From Cryomorphaceae bacterium (GTDB lineage: Bacteria; Bacteroidota; Bacteroidia; Flavobacteriales; BACL11), in assembly GCA_014384505.1 (NCBI GenBank), contig JACNFT010000030.1:1-16203 (forward strand): 16,203 nt of DNA, written 5' to 3'. Both the position numbers and the translations under genes were made by a program. The notes below the pieces were generated by a model, which did no database searches, was not told the DNA's origin, and was given only the letters and a program-made list of their open reading frames with translations. Positions 8,118-15,374 of this stretch are shown here, in pieces. Position 1 is the first letter of the stretch. Every line of letters starts with the position of its first letter.

Positions 8118-9056
8118 ATGAAAGAACAAAAGGAAGCCCCCGAAAGAAGTAAAATCAAAACTAATCTGCACCCAAGAAATAAGAACAGGGAGCAATATGA
8201 TTTAGCGGAACTAGTAAAGGAAATTCCTAAATTAAAGAAACACATAAAACCAAATAAATACGGAGAGGATTCAATTCGATTTTATGATCCTGCAGCTGTA
8301 AAACTACTTAACAAAGCACTTTTAAGTAATTATTACGGAATAAAAAATTGGGATTTTCCTGATACTAATTTATGCCCTCCTATTCCTGGTAGAGCAGATT
8401 ACATTCATTATATGTCTGATTTGTTAGAGGAAAATAATGAAATTACTTGCTTGGATATTGGTGTAGGTTCAAACTGCATCTATCCTATATTGGGGATTAG
8501 CGAATACCAATGGAATTTTATTGCTTCTGATGTTAATGTTGATGCTATTACTTGTGCAAAAGAAATCATAAAAGCAAATCCTACACTTAAAGGGAAAGTA
8601 AAATTCAGATTGCAAAAAGATGAAAATAAAATCTTTAAAGGAATCATTAAGCCTAAAGATAAAATTGATGTTAGTATTTGTAATCCTCCTTTTCATGCTT
8701 CAAAAAAGGAAGCCCTTAAAGGTAGCATGCGAAAAGTTAGAAACCTTACCGGAAAAAGATCAAAAAAGATACAACTCAACTTTTCAGGAATGGTAAATGA
8801 ACTGATCTGTGAGGGTGGAGAAAAGCAATTCATTCAGAACATGATAACCGAAAGCGTAAACTATGCTGAAAACTGCTTATGGTTTACTACATTAGTCTCT
8901 AATGAGAAAAACCTGAATAGAATTTACAGCTCTTTAGAAAAGATAGAAGCAACTGAAATTAAGACAATTAATATGGGTACTGGTAATAAAATTAGCAGAA
9001 TTGTAGCTTGGACTTTCCTAACTAAAAAAGAACAAAAGCAGTGGAAAAAGAACTAA
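8118..9056 (+). CDS. rlmF: 23S rRNA (adenine(1618)-N6)-methyltransferase
   Basis: A 312-residue SAM-dependent methyltransferase of the RlmF/YbiN family, related to METTL16, which methylates N6 of A1618 in 23S rRNA. The N-terminus has the family L-H-P-R-N-K-N-R-x-x-Y-D-L motif. SAM-binding motif I is C-L-D-I-G-V-G-S-N (D113), and the adenine-N6 catalytic motif N-P-P-F is at 189-192, followed by the typical F-H-A-S-K-K-E-A. R-F-Y-D-P-A-A-V-K-L-L-N and P-P-I-P-G-R-A-D-Y-I-H-Y are also characteristic. Length is normal. The ATG at 8118 is preceded by AGGAAGA, one of the few purine-rich Shine-Dalgarno-like sites in the window, ten bases after the phnA stop. The 3' end overlaps the next gene by 16 bases, so the two are probably translated from the same message. 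Confidence 0.93.
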   Translation: MKEQKEAPERSKIKTNLHPRNKNREQYDLAELVKEIPKLKKHIKPNKYGEDSIRFYDPAAVKLLNKALLSNYYGIKNWDFPDTNLCPPIPGRADYIHYMSDLLEENNEITCLDIGVGSNCIYPILGISEYQWNFIASDVNVDAITCAKEIIKANPTLKGKVKFRLQKDENKIFKGIIKPKDKIDVSICNPPFHASKKEALKGSMRKVRNLTGKRSKKIQLNFSGMVNELICEGGEKQFIQNMITESVNYAENCLWFTTLVSNEKNLNRIYSSLEKIEATEIKTINMGTGNKISRIVAWTFLTKKEQKQWKKN

Positions 9057-9499
9057 CTCATTTTTTTAATACTTCTCTGACTAATGCTTTAAGAAGCCTA
9101 AAAGAAGATAGTAAAGCCAAATGGGGAACTATGACTGCCAAACAAATGCTAATCCATTTAATACAAAGCAGTAAAATGATGCATTTTGGAAATAACACTC
9201 TACTAATTAAAGAAGAGTATGTTGAAAAAGCAATTGCCTTTTTATATACTGACAAAGCAATAAAAAAAGGGTTAGTTGTTCCAAATGATATTGGGTTCAA
9301 TTTTACGAATAATAATGAGGACATTGAAGAGTTAAAAGCAGAATTAATAAATTCAAGCAATAATATGATTAACTTCTTAATTGAAAACACAGACTTTAAA
9401 GCTATCCATCCTTATTTTGGGGAATTAAACACTAAGCAATGGATACTCTTTCAAAAGAAACATTATTCGCATCATTTGAGTCAATTTGACTTGCTTTAG
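9041..9499 (+). CDS. DUF1569 / DinB-like small metal-binding protein
   Basis: A 152-residue protein resembling the DUF1569 branch of the DinB-like four-helix superfamily. Family-like features are W-G-T-M-T-A-K-Q-M-L-I-H-L near residues 28-40, with H39 in the usual metal-ligand position, and the C-terminal W-I-L-F-Q-K-K-H-Y-S-H-H-L-S-Q-F, with histidines at 141, 144 and 145. Members of the superfamily often bind a divalent metal through three histidines, and some act as thiol-dependent transferases; the function here is unknown. The start is GTG at 9041, inside rlmF, and is the best choice because an N-terminal M-E-K-E-L-T-H-F-F-N precedes the first helix with no spare sequence. It is the last gene of the ftcD operon and faces comEC across a 31-base gap with no hairpin terminator visible. 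Confidence 0.75.
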   Translation: MEKELTHFFNTSLTNALRSLKEDSKAKWGTMTAKQMLIHLIQSSKMMHFGNNTLLIKEEYVEKAIAFLYTDKAIKKGLVVPNDIGFNFTNNNEDIEELKAELINSSNNMINFLIENTDFKAIHPYFGELNTKQWILFQKKHYSHHLSQFDLL

Positions 9500-9530
9500 A
9501 GCATCAATTTTATTTAGCAAATGAATAATC

Positions 9531-11609
9531 TTAAGAAGAATTAAGCTCAAACAAATAAGCACCCTCAGTGCTTACATTATAAAAAGGAATATCCCATTTA
9601 AGGCATTCCTTTTTTATTTGCTCCCATTTGTATTTTGGCACTGAAGAATCTATTATTACTTGTTTGCAGTTAATATTTATAAAATCCAATCTTGCTTTTT
9701 CAGATACAATTATATAATCAAAATATAAAGCAGTAGTTGGTTTTTCAAAATCCTTATCCCATAACAGAATTTTTTGATCAAGAAACTGAATAAAATTACC
9801 ATTTCTAAAATAGTTTTTTTCTTGAAATAAATTAGGAACTAGGGTTGATTTTGTCACTCTTTTCTCCCATCTGTAATGCATAATATGAAACCTCATTGTG
9901 TTTTGATTATTTTTTAAATCATCATTAGCAATAAAATAATTGGTATTACCATCCACAAAATCAATAGCCCTTTGTTTTGGGACATCATACACTATAAAAT
10001 AGGATTGCTGCTGTGTGTCATATTGTTCTTTTAACTGTAAAATCATAAAAAAGATTACTAAAGCGAGAGACAGCTGTAATAATCTTGGTTTCCATTTTAT
10101 AATTGAAGAAAAAAACAAGATGATAATAGTATAAATAATTATCGTTTCCAATACTGTAATACTAATCCCTAAACTCAAGGAATGCGGCAAAGCTTCTACC
10201 CACTGTACCGAAAAGTTAAGCAACAAAAGTAACTTGTTAACTATCAAAGCCAAAAAACCTGAAAAAATTGGAATAGCACTAATTACAAACAACAATACAC
10301 CTCCACCAATAATAAAAGTAGCCAAAGGAATAACAAACAGATTAGATAATAAAAAGTAATTAGGAAACTGATGAAAATAATACATTCCAAGTGGAAATGT
10401 AGCTAATTGTGCTGCAATAGAAACAGTAGTAATTGCCCAAATTTTATCCAATAACCAATATTTTGTATACATCAGTTTATACAACTTAGGTTGCAAATAA
10501 ACAATTCCCAATACAGCAGCATAAGAAAGCTGAAAACCAACTTGTAGTAAAATATAGGGATTGTATAATAGCAACACAAAAGCTGAGGCCGCAAGTGTAT
10601 TATAAATATTAGTTTCTCGCTTAAGTGCCGAACCAATAATAATAAAAGAAAACATAGTGGCCGCTCTAAGTACTGATGGAGACAAACCAGTAAGTAAGGC
10701 ATAAGCCCAAAGAGATAAAATAAGGAAAACTGCCTTTAAATACTTCCCATATTTGAATTTTTCAAAGAATAGAAATAAAGAATTCAATAACAAATAAATT
10801 ATTCCAACATGTAATCCTGAAACAGCCAAAACATGCATAGCACCCGAACTAGAATAAATCATAATTGTTTCTCTGTCTAACAAATCCTTATAGCCTAATA
10901 ATAAAGCAGAAATAACTGCTAATTCTTCATTTTGAAAATGAAATTCTAGATGTGTCAATAATTTTTTCTGATACACAAAAGCTAATTTTCTTAAGGTATT
11001 ATTTTCTGAGAATGAAATTAATTTCCAGTTGATACTTTGAAGATATTGCTGAGCAGTTATATTACTATTTAATAAAAAGTTTTTATAATTGAACTGCGCA
11101 GGATTACTAGGGTTTTCTATTGTTTTCCACTTGCCATTAATAAACAGCTTATCTCCATAAGTTAATAATTCGGCAAGGCTGTCTTTAGCTAAATATAGAA
11201 TGGCTTTTCCTTGCGTATTTCGCCAATCATCTCCTGACTTTACAGCAATAACTTCAACCTCACATTTATAGGATTTAGTTTTAGTAACTATATCTTCTTT
11301 TAATACAACAATTGAAGCACTTGAACTATATTTTTCAAAATGAAAGCGTTTATTGACCGGTTTATGTTGCTGGGTAATTAGCACACCAAAAACCACAAAA
11401 AGGAGATTAATTAGTATACCAAAAATCCATCTTTTGCTAAAAGATGAGAAATAGCGTTTAAAATAACTAATATATAAAATACCAATTACAGCAGCTAAAA
11501 TAATAATGCACAAATAAATAGTAGAAAGTTGAAAATGAAAAGCAATAATAATCCCCATTAGGAATGGAAGTATTATTCTAAAAAGCGGTATCTTATTCCA
11601 GTAATTCAT
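9531..11609 (-). CDS. comEC: ComEC/Rec2-family DNA uptake channel, no recognisable metallo-beta-lactamase motifs
   Basis: A 692-residue inner-membrane protein of the ComEC/Rec2 family, the channel that passes single-stranded DNA into the cytoplasm during natural transformation. Residues 1-80 hold several membrane segments, then a soluble OB-like/DUF4131 part (~90-210, with Y-G-D-K-L-F-I-N-G-K-W). The Competence domain (~225-510) has the hallmark S-S-S-G-A-M-H-V-L-A-V-S-G-L-H-V-G-I at 253-270 and many transmembrane helices, including L-T-G-L-S-P-S-V-L-R-A-A. The C-terminal ~160 residues are soluble, but I cannot find the HxHxDH motif of the metallo-beta-lactamase-like domain that Firmicutes ComEC carries. 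Shorter ComEC proteins without an intact nuclease domain are, to my knowledge, common in the Bacteroidota. Start ATG 11609 is followed by a fitting membrane segment. No other competence gene is in the window. Confidence 0.9.
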   Translation of the reverse strand: MNYWNKIPLFRIILPFLMGIIIAFHFQLSTIYLCIIILAAVIGILYISYFKRYFSSFSKRWIFGILINLLFVVFGVLITQQHKPVNKRFHFEKYSSSASIVVLKEDIVTKTKSYKCEVEVIAVKSGDDWRNTQGKAILYLAKDSLAELLTYGDKLFINGKWKTIENPSNPAQFNYKNFLLNSNITAQQYLQSINWKLISFSENNTLRKLAFVYQKKLLTHLEFHFQNEELAVISALLLGYKDLLDRETIMIYSSSGAMHVLAVSGLHVGIIYLLLNSLFLFFEKFKYGKYLKAVFLILSLWAYALLTGLSPSVLRAATMFSFIIIGSALKRETNIYNTLAASAFVLLLYNPYILLQVGFQLSYAAVLGIVYLQPKLYKLMYTKYWLLDKIWAITTVSIAAQLATFPLGMYYFHQFPNYFLLSNLFVIPLATFIIGGGVLLFVISAIPIFSGFLALIVNKLLLLLNFSVQWVEALPHSLSLGISITVLETIIIYTIIILFFSSIIKWKPRLLQLSLALVIFFMILQLKEQYDTQQQSYFIVYDVPKQRAIDFVDGNTNYFIANDDLKNNQNTMRFHIMHYRWEKRVTKSTLVPNLFQEKNYFRNGNFIQFLDQKILLWDKDFEKPTTALYFDYIIVSEKARLDFININCKQVIIDSSVPKYKWEQIKKECLKWDIPFYNVSTEGAYLFELNSS

Positions 11610-11623
11610 TTGGATAAATTTAA

Positions 11624-11631
11624 TATATTTG
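11624..11631 (+). promoter_or_regulatory. Candidate -7 promoter box for the GCTD-module lipoprotein
   Basis: TATATTTG fits TAnnTTTG and lies 16 bases before the ATG at 11648, giving a predicted start near 11638 and a leader of about ten bases. The nearest upstream TTG (11610-11612) is too close to serve as a normal -33 element, so support rests on the -7 box alone. Confidence 0.45.
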
Positions 11632-11634
11632 TAT

Positions 11635-11642
11635 CAAAATTA
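11635..11642 (-). promoter_or_regulatory. Candidate -7 promoter box for comEC
   Basis: The minus strand reads TAATTTTG, an exact TAnnTTTG match 25 bases before the comEC ATG (11609). Predicted transcription starts near 11628, with a ~20-base leader. No clear -33 TTG is seen. It lies three bases from the opposing box at 11624-11631. Confidence 0.4.
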
Positions 11643-11647
11643 TCAAT

Positions 11648-12187
11648 ATGAAAAAGACTATTTTATTATTAATGCTAGCGGTTGTTATAAATTCATGTTC
11701 TGTTGAAGTATTAGTTGATGGATGTACAGATATATATGCAGAGAACTTTAATCCTAATGCAGATAGTGATGACGGAAGTTGTTGGTATACATGTACTGAT
11801 CCTTATGCAGTAAATTATAACCTTGTTTTAAATGCTTATTATTGTGAATATGAAGCTGATGTGGTGTTTTATGAAGATGTAGCAGCTGCACTATATTTTA
11901 ATAATCTTGGCATAGATTGGTTAGATGTATATGTTGGAAATGATTATGTTGGCACTCTTCAAGCAACATTAGGATTTACTTATGTACCTGTTTGCTTCCC
12001 TACTGACCCTGATGCAGTACACTTTACACTTGCTTGGGAAAACTCACTATCAAGTACATTTACATGGTCAGTAAGAGATGGTTTTGGAACAATACATTAT
12101 AGTGGAACTGATCTTATTCTGGCAAATAACTGTCTACCAATGGAATTAACGTTTAAGAAAATTCAGGATTACAAAGAATCTAAATAG
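11648..12187 (+). CDS. Lipoprotein with Cys-rich GCTD...DDGSC modules
   Basis: A 179-residue protein with a type II signal peptide: M-K-K-T, a hydrophobic core, and a lipobox ending I-N-S-C with the lipidated Cys at 17. Residues 25-45 form a G-C-T-D-x-Y-A-x-N-F-N-P-N-A...D-D-G-S-C module, and residues 49-66 are a second, worn copy (C-T-D-P-Y-A-V-N-Y-N ... Y-Y-C). This Cys-framed module is a familiar element of secreted and cell-surface proteins in marine Bacteroidota, often in tandem; its function is unknown to me, though the acid-rich D-S-D-D-G loop could bind a cation. Residues ~70-179 alternate short beta strands rich in aromatic residues and look like a beta-sandwich I cannot name. A role at the cell surface or periplasm is likely. 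The 3' end overlaps lpxB tail-to-tail by eight bases. Confidence 0.72.
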   Translation: MKKTILLLMLAVVINSCSVEVLVDGCTDIYAENFNPNADSDDGSCWYTCTDPYAVNYNLVLNAYYCEYEADVVFYEDVAAALYFNNLGIDWLDVYVGNDYVGTLQATLGFTYVPVCFPTDPDAVHFTLAWENSLSSTFTWSVRDGFGTIHYSGTDLILANNCLPMELTFKKIQDYKESK

Positions 12188-13259
12188 ATTTTAATATAAA
12201 CTGAGCTGCATTTTTTGAAGCCCCTTTCTTATTTAGCAAATCAATTAATTTATCATAATTAGTTAAAATTTCCTTATTGTCATTCAACAGGATATCTAAT
12301 TCCTCTTTTATACTATTCTTATTCAATTCTTTCTGAATAAGTTCCTTTACTACTAACTTATCCATTAGGATGTTTACTAATGATAAATACTTAATTTTAA
12401 TCAGGTTTTTTGCTAAAAAATAAGTAAGCCAATTGGTTTTGTAACATACTACTTGTGGCACTTTAAACAATGCAGTCTCTAAAGTTGCAGTACCAGAAGT
12501 AACTAAAGCAGCAGTAGCATTTGAAAGTAAACCATAGGTTTCATCAAATACTAATTTTATATTATTTTCTTTTATGAAAGAGTGATAATATTGCTTGCTA
12601 AAGTTATTAGTTGCTGCAATAACAAACTGATGATTCGGGTAATGGCTAACTATCCTTAACATTTCAGGAAGTATACCTTCTATTTCCTGTTTTCTACTTC
12701 CAGGTAATAAAGCAATTATTGGTTTTTCAGTGCTATAAGAAAAACTAAAGTTTCCCTTGCCAATTTCATCCAACAGAGGATTCCCAACATAAGTTACTTT
12801 CATTCCATATTTTTGATAGAAATCAACTTCAAAAGGGAAAATCACTAAAAGTTCATCAACATATCTTTGTATTTTAGATACTCTGCTTTTATTCCAAGCC
12901 CAAACTTTTGGAGAAATATAATAAAACACCTTTATCCCTTTCTGTTTTGCAAACTTTGCAATCTTTAAATTAAAACCAGGATAATCAACTAAAATAAGTG
13001 CATCAGGTTTATATTTTAAAATATCTTGCTTACAATAATTTAAATTTTCCTTTATAGCCCCTAAATTTTTCAAGACATCCAAAAGCCCCATAAAAGCAGT
13101 TTCTTTTATGTGCTTAACTAACTCCACTCCTTGCGCTAGTAAGCGTTCTCCTCCCCAAGCTCTAAACTCTAATTCATTATTACATTTTTTAAGTTCCTCA
13201 ACCAAATTAGCAGCATGTAAATCCCCAGAAGGTTCACCAGTAATAATGTAAAATTTCAT
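12180..13259 (-). CDS. lpxB: Lipid-A-disaccharide synthase
   Basis: A 359-residue GT-B-fold glycosyltransferase (family GT19) that joins UDP-2,3-diacylglucosamine to lipid X to form the lipid A disaccharide at the inner membrane. The N-terminal I-I-T-G-E-P-S-G-D-L-H, then F-M-G-L-L-D-V-L, the V-D-Y-P-G-F-N segment, Y-Y-I-S-P-K-V-W-A-W, the L-L-P-G-S-R-K-Q-E-I UDP-binding loop and the late S-G-T-A-T-L-E-T-A-L are all diagnostic. It is a little shorter than the E. coli enzyme (382 residues), with no motif missing. The ATG at 13259 overlaps the TAA of the upstream membrane-protein gene by one base, indicating translational coupling in the surE operon. Its TAG stop overlaps the convergent lipoprotein gene by eight bases. 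Confidence 0.96.
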   Translation of the reverse strand: MKFYIITGEPSGDLHAANLVEELKKCNNELEFRAWGGERLLAQGVELVKHIKETAFMGLLDVLKNLGAIKENLNYCKQDILKYKPDALILVDYPGFNLKIAKFAKQKGIKVFYYISPKVWAWNKSRVSKIQRYVDELLVIFPFEVDFYQKYGMKVTYVGNPLLDEIGKGNFSFSYSTEKPIIALLPGSRKQEIEGILPEMLRIVSHYPNHQFVIAATNNFSKQYYHSFIKENNIKLVFDETYGLLSNATAALVTSGTATLETALFKVPQVVCYKTNWLTYFLAKNLIKIKYLSLVNILMDKLVVKELIQKELNKNSIKEELDILLNDNKEILTNYDKLIDLLNKKGASKNAAQFILKSI

Positions 13260-13543
13260 TAAAATAGAATTAAGATAAGTACTAAAAATGCATAAGCTAT
13301 GGTAGCACCAAGTATTCCTCTAGAAACTTCATCACGAGACATTTTTATTTGCATGAAAAACAAAGCTGTATTAGTTAAAAATACACTCAAACTAATGTGA
13401 TGCGTCATAGTTCCCATTCTATTAATAGTATCAATTGCTGTATCAAATTCAACCTCCAGATAAAAACCTACATAAATAACAAATGCAGTAATTGGGGCAA
13501 AAACACCAATGGAAAAACCCTTTGCTACATCTCTATTCATCAT
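13259..13543 (-). CDS. Small three-helix membrane protein between surE and lpxB
   Basis: A 94-residue protein I do not recognise. Three hydrophobic segments are evident: about residues 9-29 (F-S-I-G-V-F-A-P-I-T-A-F-V-I), 49-66 (H-I-S-L-S-V-F-L-T-N-T-A-L-F) and 76-94 (R-G-I-L-G-A-T-I-A-Y-A-F-L-V-L), ending directly at the stop. The loop between the second and third contains K-M-S-R-D-E-V-S-R. There is no signal-peptide cleavage site and no cysteine. It is almost certainly real: its start overlaps surE by 11 bases and its stop overlaps lpxB by one base, so it is locked into the operon. There are tandem ATG codons at 13543 and 13540; either may be used. Given its position, an envelope or lipid A role is a fair guess, but nothing in the sequence shows it. 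Confidence 0.75.
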   Translation of the reverse strand: MMNRDVAKGFSIGVFAPITAFVIYVGFYLEVEFDTAIDTINRMGTMTHHISLSVFLTNTALFFMQIKMSRDEVSRGILGATIAYAFLVLILILF

Positions 13544-14312
13544 TGGAAAATATTTTATTTAAGGATGATATTGAAGGATAAGCTGTAATATCAAATTGAA
13601 CAGGAACAATAGATACATAATGATTAGCTAAAGCCCACTCATCAGTATCTGTTCCTTTATCATAATTAACAAATTTACCCGTAAGCCAATAATAAGTTCT
13701 ACCCTTAGGATCAACCCTTTTTTCAAACTGTTCTTCCCAATTAGCATTAGCTTGCCTACAAACCTTAATTCCTTTTATTGCCTGATCTTCTTTAGTTTTC
13801 GGGATATTAACATTAAGACAAACACCTGTATCCATACCTTTATCTAGCACTGATTGTGTTACTTTTCTTATATAAATTTCTGATTCAGAAAAATCAGCAT
13901 CATGAGCATAATCTAACAATGAAAAACCAATAGAGGGAATTCCCTCCAAAGCCCCCTCAACAGCTGCTGACATAGTACCTGAATAAATAACATTTATTGA
14001 TGAGTTAGAACCATGATTAATACCTGAAATACATAAATCAGGTTTTCTTTCTAACAACTGATTGACTGCTAATTTCACGCAATCAACAGGAGTACCACTA
14101 CATGCATATTCTTTTTGAGGTCCTTTATCAAATACAATCTTATCACATCTTAAAGTCGAATCAATCGTAATGGCGTGCCCCATTGCTGACTGAGGCCCAT
14201 CAGGAGCAACAACAACAACATCACCAAAATCGTTCATAATTCGAATTAAATTACGGATTCCTGAGGCTGATATACCATCATCATTAGTTACTAAAATTAA
14301 CGGTCGTTTCAT
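13533..14312 (-). CDS. surE: 5'/3'-nucleotidase SurE
   Basis: A 259-residue metal-dependent phosphatase that removes phosphate from nucleoside 5'- and 3'-monophosphates and may also attack short polyphosphate. The N-terminus I-L-V-T-N-D-D-G-I-S-A-S-G-I carries the metal ligands D11 and D12; S42 in A-P-D-G-P-Q-S-A-M-G-H-A and N99 in S-G-I-N-H-G-S-N complete the site, matching the family pattern (D8, D9, S39 and N92 in E. coli). S-G-T-P-V-D-C-V-K and Y-S-G-T-M-S-A-A-V-E-G are also conserved. Length is normal. It is the first gene of an overlapping operon with the small membrane protein and lpxB, with an 11-base overlap into the next gene. The start ATG 14312 directly precedes K-R-P-L-I-L-V-T-N-D-D. 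Confidence 0.95.
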   Translation of the reverse strand: MKRPLILVTNDDGISASGIRNLIRIMNDFGDVVVVAPDGPQSAMGHAITIDSTLRCDKIVFDKGPQKEYACSGTPVDCVKLAVNQLLERKPDLCISGINHGSNSSINVIYSGTMSAAVEGALEGIPSIGFSLLDYAHDADFSESEIYIRKVTQSVLDKGMDTGVCLNVNIPKTKEDQAIKGIKVCRQANANWEEQFEKRVDPKGRTYYWLTGKFVNYDKGTDTDEWALANHYVSIVPVQFDITAYPSISSLNKIFSNDE

Positions 14313-14331
14313 TTTCTTAAGTTTTATGCAA

Positions 14332-14339
14332 CAAAATTA
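14332..14339 (-). promoter_or_regulatory. Candidate -7 promoter box for the surE operon
   Basis: The minus strand reads TAATTTTG, an exact fit to TAnnTTTG, 19 bases before the surE ATG at 14312. This gives a predicted leader of about a dozen bases. No convincing -33 TTG is seen upstream on the minus strand. Confidence 0.45.
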
Positions 14340-14350
14340 CTATATTATTG

Positions 14351-14383
14351 TTGTATATTAAGAAGGAATTTTTCCTAATTTTG
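14351..14383 (+). promoter_or_regulatory. Candidate promoter of the YugP-like protease gene
   Basis: A TTG at 14351-14353 and TAATTTTG at 14376-14383 are separated by 22 bases, close to the Bacteroidota -33/-7 arrangement. Transcription would begin near 14390, downstream of the alternative TTG codon at 14348, so this element fixes the protein start at ATG 14402. Confidence 0.5.
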
Positions 14384-14401
14384 CAAAACAAAAAAACAAC
14401 T

Positions 14402-15079
14402 ATGATTTGGATAATAATGATTGCCTTTATGATTGCTGGAGGTATAGTAAGCTCAAAACTTAAAAAGAAAATAAAGAAATACAGTAAAATCCCTACCCTT
14501 TCTGGAATGAATGGTAAAGAAATAGCTGAAAGAATGTTGGCTGACAATCATATATATGATGTAAAAGTAATTTCAGTTCCTGGAAAACTAACTGACCATT
14601 ATAACCCAATGGATAAAACAGTAAACCTAAGCCCTGATGTTTACCAAGGAAGACATGTTTCTGCAGCTGCTATAGCATCCCATGAATGTGGGCATGCAGT
14701 TCAACATGCTACAGCATATTCATGGTTACAAATGCGTTCACAGATGGTTCCTATAGTTAATATGAGTAATAAGATGATGAGTACAGTCTTTATTATTGGA
14801 CTAATAGGAGGGAGCTATATTGGCCTTGGATTTACTAATCTTCTGATGGTATTTATTGCCTTACAAGCTATTGTTACTGCTTTTACTTTAGTTACATTGC
14901 CTGTTGAATTTGATGCCAGCAGAAGAGCATTAGTTTGGTTGCGCTCTTCTGGCATAACAAGTGAACAAGAGCTAACTTACGCAAATGATGCATTAAAATG
15001 GGCAGCTAGCACTTATGTGGTTGCAGCATTAGCAGCTGCTACCTACCTATTATACTATGTTTCAATGTTAAAAGATTAA
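14402..15079 (+). CDS. Zinc membrane metallopeptidase, YugP family (Zn_peptidase_2)
   Basis: A 225-residue integral-membrane metalloprotease. An N-terminal membrane segment (I-W-I-I-M-I-A-F-M-I-A-G-G) is followed by a basic stretch (K-L-K-K-K-I-K-K-Y), then L-S-G-M-N-G-K-E-I-A-E-R-M-L and the L-T-D-H-Y-N-P-M-D-K-T-V-N-L-S-P-D-V-Y segment typical of the family. The zinc site is H94-E95-C-G-H98 within S-H-E-C-G-H-A-V-Q-H, with further membrane helices after it. A later F-D-A-S-R-R-A segment is also conserved. The natural substrate is unknown to me. I start at ATG 14402 rather than the in-frame TTG at 14348 because a promoter box lies between them, the leader is A-rich (ACAAAAAAACAACT), and the family begins at this membrane segment. 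The message ends at the hairpin at 15102-15129. Confidence 0.88.
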   Translation: MIWIIMIAFMIAGGIVSSKLKKKIKKYSKIPTLSGMNGKEIAERMLADNHIYDVKVISVPGKLTDHYNPMDKTVNLSPDVYQGRHVSAAAIASHECGHAVQHATAYSWLQMRSQMVPIVNMSNKMMSTVFIIGLIGGSYIGLGFTNLLMVFIALQAIVTAFTLVTLPVEFDASRRALVWLRSSGITSEQELTYANDALKWAASTYVVAALAAATYLLYYVSMLKD

Positions 15080-15101
15080 GCAATAAAATACAAAGTATAA
15101 A

Positions 15102-15136
15102 AAAAGCCCTAACAAATGTTAGGGCTTTTCTTTTTA
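15102..15136. terminator. Bidirectional rho-independent terminator
   Basis: AAAAGCCCTAAC (15102-15113) pairs with GTTAGGGCTTTT (15118-15129) to form a 12-bp stem with a four-base loop. On the plus strand a T-rich tract follows; on the minus strand the hairpin is also followed by a T run (A-rich on plus just before 15106). It therefore can end both the protease message and the converging small-protein message. It is the only strong hairpin terminator I see in the window. Confidence 0.85.
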
Positions 15137-15149
15137 TAAAAAAAAGAAA

Positions 15150-15374
15150 TTATTTCTTTTTAACAAATGGTAAACCTGTTCTACTATTTTCTTTAACCAT
15201 TTTACCGTCAGGTAAAGCGTCTAAACAAGTTACTGGATTTCCTTTTTTAGAAACAGTTAATTCTTCTTTAGCAAAGAAATAAATTGTTTGTACATTTCCT
15301 GTTGATTTTAAAGTAACATCTTGCTTGTGTAAGAAGTAAGTTGTACCTCTTTCGTTTGTGTGCTTATAAGCCAT
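15150..15374 (-). CDS. Conserved 74-residue basic protein of unknown function
   Basis: A small basic protein beginning M-A-Y-K-H-T-N-E-R-G-T-T-Y-F-L-H. The pattern Y-F-L-H-K-Q-D-V-T-L ... Q-T-I-Y-F-F-A-K-E and the ending S-R-T-G-L-P-F-V-K-K-K resemble a small, uncharacterised protein I have seen in Bacteroidota and some cyanobacteria; I know of no function or accepted name. It has no signal peptide, membrane segment or zinc motif, and one cysteine. Alternating hydrophobic residues suggest a small beta-rich fold, and the many lysines could favour nucleic-acid contact, but that is a guess. I use ATG 15374 rather than the in-frame ATG at 15434: the added 20 residues are not family-like, and the shorter start has a clean leader of ten consecutive A residues (15377-15386 on the minus strand). 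The gene converges on the terminator at 15102-15136. Confidence 0.75.
   Translation of the reverse strand: MAYKHTNERGTTYFLHKQDVTLKSTGNVQTIYFFAKEELTVSKKGNPVTCLDALPDGKMVKENSRTGLPFVKKK

Noticed and set aside
13397..13588. Open plus-strand frame across the surE / small membrane protein junction
   Set aside because: It is antisense to two overlapping real genes, with no promoter or protein-like character.
14348..14401. Upstream TTG start for the YugP-like protease
   Set aside because: The extra 18 residues are not family-like, and a good -7 box lies inside this stretch, so it is most likely promoter and leader.
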